DNA of 11,580 nucleotides from Candidatus Eisenbergiella stercorigallinarum (lineage in GTDB: Bacteria; Bacillota; Clostridia; Lachnospirales; Lachnospiraceae). The stretch spans positions 1 through 11,580 of the forward strand of contig DWUW01000136.1 of the NCBI GenBank assembly GCA_019120525.1, given 5' to 3'. The notes beneath the pieces were generated by a model. That model ran no database searches, was not told where the DNA came from, and saw only the letters and a list, made by a program, of their open reading frames with translations. Position 1 is the stretch's first letter. Each line of letters opens with the position of its first letter. The position numbers and the translations under genes are program-made. Shown here one piece after another: positions 7,337 to 11,580 of the stretch.

Positions 7337-8254
7337 ATGGAAATCAAAACGGTGGGAATCATGGGAGCGGGCGCGGTTGGTTCATATTTCCTGTGGGGCA
7401 TGAGAAATCTCCCCAGGGAGGATATCTGCCTGATCGCCAGGGGAGGGCGGAAGGAACGGCTTCAGAAGGAGGAAATGCTCATCAACGAAGAACGCTTCCT
7501 CTATCCGGTGAAAACGCCGGAGGAGGCCGCGGGCGTGGACCTTCTTCTGATCGCCACCAAATATGGAGCCCTTCCCGGCCTGCTTGAGGATATCAAAACG
7601 GTTGTAAAGCCACAGACTGCGGTGTTAAGCCTCTTAAACGGCGTGGATTCCGAGGAGCTCATCGGGAGAGCCATCGGAGAGGAGCATATGCTGTATTCCC
7701 TGATGCGTATCTCCTCTGAACGGAACGGGAATGTCATTTTCTTTGATCCCGAAGAAACCAGAGGGATGTGGTTCGGAGAAAAGGGCATCCATCAGATTAC
7801 GCCCAGAGCGCAGGCCGTGCTGGATCTGTTCGCGAAGACGGACTGCAGATGTACCTGGAAGGAGGACATCATGGCGGAGCTGTGGTACAAATATGCGATC
7901 AATATTTCCCACAATCTGCCGCAGGCGGTGATTGGCGTCGGACTTGGCTGCTATGAGGACAGCGTGCATATGGATTTCCTGGCGAGAAAGCTGTGGGACG
8001 AGGTGATGGCGGTGGCGGACGCCAGAGGAATCGCCACAAGGGGCTATGCTCCCACCTGCTGCAGTAGAAAGAACGCCCATCTGTCCACCTTGCAGGATCT
8101 GCTGGCAAAGAGGCATACGGAGATCGACATGTTCGCCGGAGCCATGATACGGATGGGGAAGGAAGCGGGAATTCCCGTGCCATACTGCGAGTACACATTT
8201 CATGCCATTAAGGCACTGGAGGAAAAGAACGACGGGAAATTTGATTATTCCTGA
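7337..8254 (+). CDS. Ketopantoate reductase family (PanE/ApbA-like) 2-oxo acid reductase
   Basis: This 305-residue protein is close in length to E. coli PanE. It begins with a Rossmann nucleotide-binding motif GAGAVG (residues 10-15). A central SLLNGVDSEELI segment precedes the C-terminal helical domain. The catalytic residues can be aligned by spacing: Lys185 and Asn189 in WYKYAINISHN match E. coli Lys176/Asn180, and Ser250 and Glu262 (STLQD...TEID) match Ser244/Glu256. The enzyme should therefore be active, reducing a 2-oxo acid with NAD(P)H. Ketopantoate is the reference substrate, but no panB or panC is present. The partners are an amino acid transporter and an aminotransferase, so a different 2-oxo acid or an imine is at least as likely. 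AGGAGG overlaps the upstream stop codon. I do not assign panE. Confidence 0.9.
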   Translation: MEIKTVGIMGAGAVGSYFLWGMRNLPREDICLIARGGRKERLQKEEMLINEERFLYPVKTPEEAAGVDLLLIATKYGALPGLLEDIKTVVKPQTAVLSLLNGVDSEELIGRAIGEEHMLYSLMRISSERNGNVIFFDPEETRGMWFGEKGIHQITPRAQAVLDLFAKTDCRCTWKEDIMAELWYKYAINISHNLPQAVIGVGLGCYEDSVHMDFLARKLWDEVMAVADARGIATRGYAPTCCSRKNAHLSTLQDLLAKRHTEIDMFAGAMIRMGKEAGIPVPYCEYTFHAIKALEEKNDGKFDYS

Positions 8255-8289
8255 CGCGCTTCGCTCCAGGAAAGGAAATGGAGGTAAGA

Positions 8290-9495
8290 ATGGACTATAA
8301 AATCAATGAAAACCTGTGTCAGGCGAAGCTTTCGATCATCCGGCGGATCACCGACCTTGCGCAGGCAGAAAAGAAGCCGGGAGACCGGGTGGTGCTGTTT
8401 TCCAGCGGCCAGCCCGCCGATGAGGCGATCCCGCTGGAAATGGTGAAGGAATATACGGCAAGGGTGATTGACAAGTACGGCTGTGAGGTGCTTCAGTACG
8501 GCGGGCATAAGGGATATCCGGCCCTGATCCCCGAGATCCGCAGATTTCTCAACAAAGACGGTACTGTCGCCTCCGGAGATGATGATTTTGTCATTACCTA
8601 TGGCTCATCAGAAGCGATTTTTGCCGTCGGCAGCGCCTTTATCCGCCCCGGGGACCGGGTGATTGTGGAGGATCCCACCTATCTGAATGCGACCAATTCC
8701 TTCCGCTACTGCGGCGCGGCTCTGGTTCCTGTCAAAACTGATCCGGATGGCGTGAACCTGGAAACGCTGGAGGGAGCCATGAAGGGCGGCGCGGCCTTTT
8801 TCTATACCATTCCGAATTTCGGGAATCCTTCCAGCATCACCATGAGCCTGGAAAAGAGAAAGGCGGTCCACAAGCTGGCGGTGAAATATCAGATTCCGAT
8901 TCTGGAGGATAATCCGTATGGCTATCTGAGATTTTCCGGAAATGAATACATTCCTCCCATCAAAAGCTTTGACAGGGAAGGAATCGTTCTATACATGGGA
9001 ACCTTCTCCAAGATCGTGGCGCCGGGCATGCGGTGTGGCTTCCTCTGTGCAAATAAAGAACTGATTCCCAGATTTGTGGTATTCAAGGGAGTTTCCTCCA
9101 GCGGAAACATTAACTGGAGCCAGTATATTATCACGGAATTTTTTAAAAATGTGGACATAAACGAACATATCAGCAGAATCAGCGCCATCTATGAAAAAAA
9201 GGCTCTCGCCATGTACCGAAAGATGAAAGAATGCTTCCATCCGGCTGTGGAATATGCCATGCCGCAGGGCGGCATGTTCATCTGGGCGAAGCTTCCAGAG
9301 GGCGTGAGCGCGACGGATTTCTGCCTGGAGGCGGCAAAAAGGCTGAAGATCGCGGTGGTTCCGGGAAATGACTTCTTCATCGGAAGCCCGGAGGACTGTA
9401 GCTTTATCCGGCTGAATTTCTCCAAACCCTCTGTTGAGGACATCGAATACGGCATTGAAAAGCTGGGAGAGCTGACCTTCCGGTACTGCAGCTGA
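8290..9495 (+). CDS. PLP-dependent aminotransferase, class I/II (2-aminoadipate/MocR-type domain)
   Basis: This fold-type I aminotransferase has 401 residues from ATG 8290. Visible motifs in order: YGGHKGYPALIPEI (substrate and cofactor pocket), TYGSSEAIF, GDRVIVEDPTY, the PNFGNPSS loop (family usually P-x-QNPTG), ILEDNPYGYLRF with the Asp that contacts the pyridine nitrogen, and GTFSKIVAPGMRCGF, where Lys241 is the Schiff-base lysine. The C-terminal IRLNFS segment carries the Arg that binds the substrate carboxylate. The family includes 2-aminoadipate, kynurenine and branched-chain aminotransferases, so the substrate cannot be fixed. I prefer ATG 8290 because GGAGGT sits just before it; the in-frame ATG 8278 adds four residues (MEVR) and is possible. 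It follows the reductase by 35 bp, so the two probably handle successive steps on one amino or oxo acid. Confidence 0.92.
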   Translation: MDYKINENLCQAKLSIIRRITDLAQAEKKPGDRVVLFSSGQPADEAIPLEMVKEYTARVIDKYGCEVLQYGGHKGYPALIPEIRRFLNKDGTVASGDDDFVITYGSSEAIFAVGSAFIRPGDRVIVEDPTYLNATNSFRYCGAALVPVKTDPDGVNLETLEGAMKGGAAFFYTIPNFGNPSSITMSLEKRKAVHKLAVKYQIPILEDNPYGYLRFSGNEYIPPIKSFDREGIVLYMGTFSKIVAPGMRCGFLCANKELIPRFVVFKGVSSSGNINWSQYIITEFFKNVDINEHISRISAIYEKKALAMYRKMKECFHPAVEYAMPQGGMFIWAKLPEGVSATDFCLEAAKRLKIAVVPGNDFFIGSPEDCSFIRLNFSKPSVEDIEYGIEKLGELTFRYCS

Positions 9496-9567
9496 GGATC
9501 GCCGGAACGGGCGAGGCCATGCATCCTTTGGATTAAAATATATCAGATTTCAGGACAGGAGGGCAGT

Positions 9568-10173
9568 ATGAAAAAGTTTTCAGTTGTGATATCAAGACAG
9601 TTTGGAAGCCTGGGACGTCCCATCGCGAAGGAAATGTCGGAGATCCTGGGCGTGGAATATTATGACAGGGATATCGTGACCATGGTGGCAAAGGCGCATA
9701 ACATCACGATCCGGGAAGTCAGCAACCTGGAAGAGAAATCCTCCCGGTACGCTTTCATGAAATTCCCACTGGGAAACGGAACGGTCGCGGCACAGGATAA
9801 GATCTTTGACTCCACGGCAAGGATCATCCGGGAGCTGGCGGAAAAGGAGAGCTGCATCATCGTGGGACGGTGCGCAGACGCGATCCTCGGCGACAATCCG
9901 GACAACGTGAACATTTTTATCTACGCGCCCTACGAGGAGAGGCTCGTGAACTGCGTCAACGAGCTCGGCATGGAGCCGAAGGAAGCCAGAAAGATGATCC
10001 GCGACGTGGACAAGGCGAGGAATGCGTTTCACATGAGGTATGCCAAGTATAAGCCAAATGACACCAATCACATGGACGTCATGATCAACAGCAGCCTCCT
10101 CGGCGTAAAGGGGACGGCGGAATATCTTTGCGAGATGGTGAAAAAGCGGTTTGCGGATGATCCGGAGGAATGA
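9568..10173 (+). CDS. Cytidylate kinase-like family protein (Cytidylate_kin2 type)
   Basis: This 201-residue P-loop-type protein has, at the N-terminus, VVISRQFGSLGRPIA (about residues 6-20), corresponding to the family's SRQYGSGGREIA. It keeps the Arg in place of the classical Walker A Lys but has Leu where the second Gly of GSGG is normally found. Further landmarks are YYDRDIV (31-37), SCIIVGRCADAIL (92-104), VNIFIYAPYEERL (112-124) and a helical C-terminus with FHMRYAKY. Members of this family are common in Clostridia and are usually annotated from homology to Cmk; their true substrate is mostly unknown. AGGAGGG stands just before the ATG. The 72-bp gap after the aminotransferase shows no terminator and no convincing promoter, so it could be the last gene of the run. 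It is not the housekeeping cmk type, which has a canonical glycine-rich loop with Lys. Confidence 0.85.
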   Translation: MKKFSVVISRQFGSLGRPIAKEMSEILGVEYYDRDIVTMVAKAHNITIREVSNLEEKSSRYAFMKFPLGNGTVAAQDKIFDSTARIIRELAEKESCIIVGRCADAILGDNPDNVNIFIYAPYEERLVNCVNELGMEPKEARKMIRDVDKARNAFHMRYAKYKPNDTNHMDVMINSSLLGVKGTAEYLCEMVKKRFADDPEE

Positions 10174-10229
10174 CGGACAGCGCTGTATCCGCTGCACGCC
10201 GGATGCCCCTATATCTGTGAGGCCGCCCG

Positions 10230-10270
10230 GCCCCTCCATGCGGCCCGCACGGGCGGCTGTATGGAGGGGC
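10230..10270. repeat. Strong 16-bp hairpin downstream of the kinase-like gene
   Basis: Bases 10230-10245 pair with 10255-10270: ten perfect outer pairs (GCCCCTCCAT with ATGGAGGGGC), then six more including two G-U pairs, closing a 9-nt loop. It begins 57 bp after the stop codon. No T-tract follows on either strand, so it is not a typical intrinsic terminator; it could stabilise the 3' end of the operon mRNA. A competing helix exists: GCCGCCCG (10222-10229) is perfectly complementary to CGGGCGGC (10250-10257). Confidence 0.6.
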
Positions 10271-10319
10271 GTATCGTGAAAAGCCGGAGAATCCGTCATT
10301 TGGTCAGCGGTTCCTGCTG

Positions 10320-10370
10320 AAAATGAAAAATTTCAGGGGCAGATACTCATACGAGTTACATCTGCCCCTG
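10320..10370 (-). terminator. Hairpin with U-rich tail on the minus strand
   Basis: CAGGGGCAGAT (10334-10344) and ATCTGCCCCTG (10360-10370) form a perfect 11-bp stem. The loop contains a further 4-bp ACTC/GAGT pairing (10345-10348 with 10353-10356). Read on the minus strand the stem is followed by AAATTTTTCATTTT, a usable although interrupted U-tract. Read on the plus strand it is followed by TCTGAACC, which is not. No minus-strand gene is recognised upstream of it, which makes the orientation notable. It could also act as a plain mRNA hairpin for the plus-strand operon. Confidence 0.45.
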
Positions 10371-10398
10371 TCTGAACCGCACATGGTATACATTTTTA

Positions 10399-10504
10399 AT
10401 GCTTCCGGCCGCCGCGTGTTCTCGGGATAATCAGGTGTGAGACCGGACACCGGCGATACAGCCTGAAACAGGCCATAATCCTCCCGGAACCGGAAGCTTT
10501 TTTT
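10399..10504 (+). ncRNA. Candidate structured RNA or large terminator; strand uncertain
   Basis: GCTTCCGG (10401-10408) is perfectly complementary to CCGGAAGC (10490-10497), which runs directly into seven T's (10498-10504). Nested inside, 10419-10427 pairs with 10482-10489 (8 bp, one bulged T), then TCAGG (10431-10435) with CCTGA (10462-10466). Together these make a rod-like fold with a one-sided bulge and an internal loop. A local alternative hairpin GCCTG/CAGGC lies at 10461-10473. On the plus strand an extended -10 (TGGTATACA, 10384-10392) would start RNA near 10399, exactly at the closing stem, giving about 105 nt. The same stem also fits a minus-strand RNA from the promoter at 10505-10533. 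It lacks the conserved SRP RNA core, and I cannot match it to a known riboswitch. Confidence 0.35.
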
Positions 10505-10533
10505 ATTATAATCCTGAAAATGGGGTTTGACAA
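10505..10533 (-). promoter_or_regulatory. Minus-strand promoter candidate reading into the structured segment
   Basis: On the minus strand TTGTCA (10533-10528) is followed after 17 bases by TATAAT (10510-10505). That is five of six and six of six matches to the vegetative consensus at ideal spacing. The predicted start is near 10498, and the first minus-strand hairpin with a U-rich tail ends near 10320, so a transcript of about 170-180 nt is implied. No credible protein gene lies on that transcript. Confidence 0.45.
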
Positions 10534-10555
10534 GTGCGGACGGGTGTGTTACAGT
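10527..10555 (+). promoter_or_regulatory. Promoter of the tyrS T-box leader
   Basis: TTGACA (10527-10532), 17 bases, then TACAGT (10550-10555): a perfect -35 and four of six matches at -10. It would start transcription near 10562, about 30 bases before the basal strand of T-box Stem I. Its -35 box overlaps that of the opposing minus-strand promoter by five bases. Confidence 0.7.
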
Positions 10556-10561
10556 GACAAT

Positions 10562-10883
10562 AGTTTTGAAGAAATGAATCATTTTCCAAAAACTGGGAAG
10601 GGAAGAAGTAGGAGAAAGCGCAGGCCCACAGAAAGCAGCCGGCTGATGAGAGGCGCGGGAGAAGCTGATCCGAATACATCCCGGAGTTCTGCACCCAAAC
10701 CGAAAGGGAGTAGGCTGCAGCGGAGGCGCCCGTTATCGTGCGAAGAGTATCGCGATCGCATCCGGACTGCAGCTGGATGGGGAGCCGTACTTGATGAGGC
10801 AGCCGGCGCGAGCCGTCTGTGAAGAAAGGTGGTAACACGATGAGAATCGTCCTTTCTCCTGAAATGGGAGAGGGGATTTTTTT
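10562..10883 (+). promoter_or_regulatory. Tyrosine T-box leader (tRNA-sensing riboswitch) of tyrS
   Basis: All core T-box parts can be placed. Stem I base: AACTGGGA (10591-10598) with TCCC/AGTT (10679-10688). Specifier loop: AGTA (10607-10610) opposite GAA (10672-10674) and specifier codon TAC for Tyr (10675-10677). A k-turn lies above it: GGA/TCC pairs, tandem G-A with GAAA, then GC/GC. A downstream stem pairs GCTGCAG (10714-10720) with CTGCAGC (10767-10773). The T-box AAGGTGGTAACACG is at 10826-10839. The antiterminator is GAAAGG (10824-10829) with CCTTTC (10851-10856), a 7-nt bulge TGGTAAC, then ACGA with TCGT. TGGT in the bulge fits an ACCA acceptor end, as expected for tRNA-Tyr. Uncharged tRNA-Tyr should stabilise the antiterminator and allow tyrS transcription. 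Confidence 0.95.
10850..10883 (+). terminator. T-box terminator hairpin
   Basis: Bases 10850-10859 pair with 10867-10876 (10 bp, two G-U pairs) around a small loop, followed by seven T's at 10877-10883. The left arm contains the CCTTTC needed by the antiterminator, so the two folds exclude each other, as in a standard T-box switch. Confidence 0.9.
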
Positions 10884-10906
10884 ATGCCTGAAAAAGTAAG
10901 ATGAAA

Positions 10907-11004
10907 ATGCCGCTTAGACGGCGGCGGATGAAATCCTGCGGATTTCATCCTGGAAATTAGCCTTGCGGCTAATTTCTCAGATTAATATGCCGCTGACGCG
11001 GCGG
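10907..11004. repeat. Modular array of four hairpins between the T-box terminator and tyrS
   Basis: Four back-to-back inverted repeats fill the segment. GCCGC/GCGGC lies at 10909-10925. A perfect 11-bp GGATGAAATCC/GGATTTCATCC with a 3-nt loop lies at 10926-10950. A perfect 10-bp GAAATTAGCC/GGCTAATTTC with a 4-nt loop lies at 10953-10976. A second GCCGC/GCGGC lies at 10989-11002. The outer modules are near-copies in direct orientation, both beginning ATGCCGCT (10907-10914 and 10987-10994). No T-tract or reading frame is associated. The layout resembles dispersed non-coding hairpin repeats (MITE/REP-like) and does not look like part of the T-box. It would lie in the tyrS 5' untranslated region. 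Confidence 0.75.
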
Positions 11005-11018
11005 AAAGAGAGGAAGAC

Positions 11019-11580
11019 ATGCAGGTATTTGAGGAACTGAGAGCGAGAGGGCTGCTGGCGCAGCTGACGGATGAGGAAGAGATCAGGGAGATGGTCAACG
11101 CGGGAAAGGCCACGTTTTACATCGGCTTTGACCCTACGGCGGACAGCCTTCATGTGGGACATTTTATGGCGCTGTGCCTGATGAAGCGGCTGCAGATGGC
11201 GGGAAATAAGCCCATCGCGCTGCTGGGCGGCGGCACGGGCATGATCGGGGACCCCTCCGGCAGAAGCGACATGCGCACCATGATGACGAAGGAAACCATC
11301 GACCATAACTGTGAATGCTTTAAGAAGCAGATGAGCAAGTTCATTGATTTCTCAGAAGGAAAGGCCATTCTGGCGAACAATGCCGACTGGCTGCTGAACC
11401 TGAATTACATCGAGCTGCTGCGCGACGTGGGAGCCTGCTTCTCCGTCAACAACATGCTCCGCGCGGAATGCTACAAGCAGAGAATGGAACGCGGCTTAAC
11501 CTTCCTGGAGTTCAACTATATGATTATGCAGGCATATGATTTCCTGCATCTGCACAACAATTACGGCTGCAACATGCAGT
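11019..11580 (+). CDS. tyrS: Tyrosyl-tRNA synthetase, 3'-truncated by the window edge
   Basis: The first 187 codons are present. The protein charges tRNA-Tyr in the cytoplasm. Class I synthetase landmarks of the TyrRS type are visible: FYIGFDPTADSLHVGH with the HIGH-like HVGH at residues 45-48, ALLGGGTGMIGDPSGRSDMR, and FNYMIMQAYDFLHL near the window end, which is the tyrosine-pocket helix region. The KMSKS loop and the S4-like C-terminal domain would lie beyond the window. The start ATG is preceded by AGAGG at 11009-11013. Identity is confirmed independently by the upstream T-box with a UAC tyrosine specifier. The only unusual thing is the hairpin repeat inserted between the T-box terminator and the ribosome binding site. 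Confidence 0.97.
   Translation, partial: MQVFEELRARGLLAQLTDEEEIREMVNAGKATFYIGFDPTADSLHVGHFMALCLMKRLQMAGNKPIALLGGGTGMIGDPSGRSDMRTMMTKETIDHNCECFKKQMSKFIDFSEGKAILANNADWLLNLNYIELLRDVGACFSVNNMLRAECYKQRMERGLTFLEFNYMIMQAYDFLHLHNNYGCNMQ

Noticed and set aside
7337..8254. Calling the reductase panE
   Set aside because: Catalytic residues agree, but the neighbours are amino acid transport and transamination genes and no pantothenate genes are visible, so the substrate is open.
9523..9539. ATCC/GGAT dyad followed by TAAAAT before the kinase-like gene, as promoter or terminator
   Set aside because: The stem is only 4 bp, there is no T-tract, and no -35 hexamer lies 16-18 bp upstream of TAAAAT.
10396..10476. 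26-codon minus-strand ORF (MACFRLYRRC...) preceded by GGGAGG
   Set aside because: The ribosome-binding-like GGGAGG is only three bases from the ATG and forms part of the nested stem. The peptide is short and basic with no conservation evidence, so I treat the segment as RNA structure.
10381..10504. SRP RNA or a known riboswitch in the structured segment
   Set aside because: The conserved SRP apical motif is absent, and I could not place conserved elements of riboswitch classes I can recall; the next gene also has its own promoter and T-box.
10304..10582. Minus-strand open frame of 92 residues in the intergenic region
   Set aside because: It has no Shine-Dalgarno sequence, starts upstream of the predicted minus-strand transcript start, runs through two hairpins and has no recognisable domain.
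10520..10822. Plus-strand open frame of 100 residues just before tyrS
   Set aside because: It coincides with the T-box leader, whose structural elements explain the sequence fully; it begins before the predicted transcription start.

Overview
The window looks like chromosomal DNA from a moderately GC-rich member of the Clostridia, most likely Lachnospiraceae or a close relative. This is inferred from a SpoIID/LytB-family protein, a T-box leader in front of tyrS, strong AGGAGG-type ribosome binding sites, a polar amino acid ABC system under an Lrp-type regulator, a cytidylate-kinase-like protein of the kind common in Clostridia, and a modular hairpin repeat. All recognised genes lie on the plus strand and are tightly packed, except for one 845-bp gap (10174-11018) that holds most of the unusual structure. 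There are no tRNA or rRNA genes, insertion sequences, CRISPR arrays or phage genes.

Region 1 (1-3301): the 3' part of a large membrane-anchored SpoIID/LytB-domain protein, translationally coupled (ATGA overlap) to a YihY/BrkB-family membrane protein. Region 2 (3302-4123): a perfect-consensus promoter, a short structured leader, an Lrp/AsnC regulator and an intrinsic terminator. Region 3 (4148-10173): a co-directional run of ABC ATPase, lipoprotein binding protein, two permeases, a ketopantoate-reductase-family oxidoreductase, a fold-type I PLP aminotransferase and a cytidylate-kinase-like protein. Region 4 (10174-11018): no convincing protein gene, but a 16-bp hairpin, a second hairpin with a U-rich tail only on the minus strand, a long-range stem ending in seven T's, divergent promoters sharing a -35 box, a complete tyrosine T-box leader, and a four-hairpin repeat. 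Region 5 (11019-11580): the 5' third or so of tyrS, running off the window.

How the genes may work together: the Lrp regulator probably senses an amino acid and controls its own gene and the neighbouring transporter. The transporter imports an amino acid. The aminotransferase could convert it to a 2-oxo acid, and the ketopantoate-reductase homologue could reduce that to a 2-hydroxy acid. This catabolic or redox-balancing route is an inference from gene order and families, not something the sequence proves. The T-box, by contrast, is read directly: the UAC specifier, k-turn, 7-nt T-box bulge, antiterminator and competing terminator are all present and match the downstream tyrosyl-tRNA synthetase.

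The most interesting unexplained segment is 10320-10560. It could encode a small structured RNA on the minus strand (good promoter and terminator signals), on the plus strand (extended -10 and T7 tail), or both.
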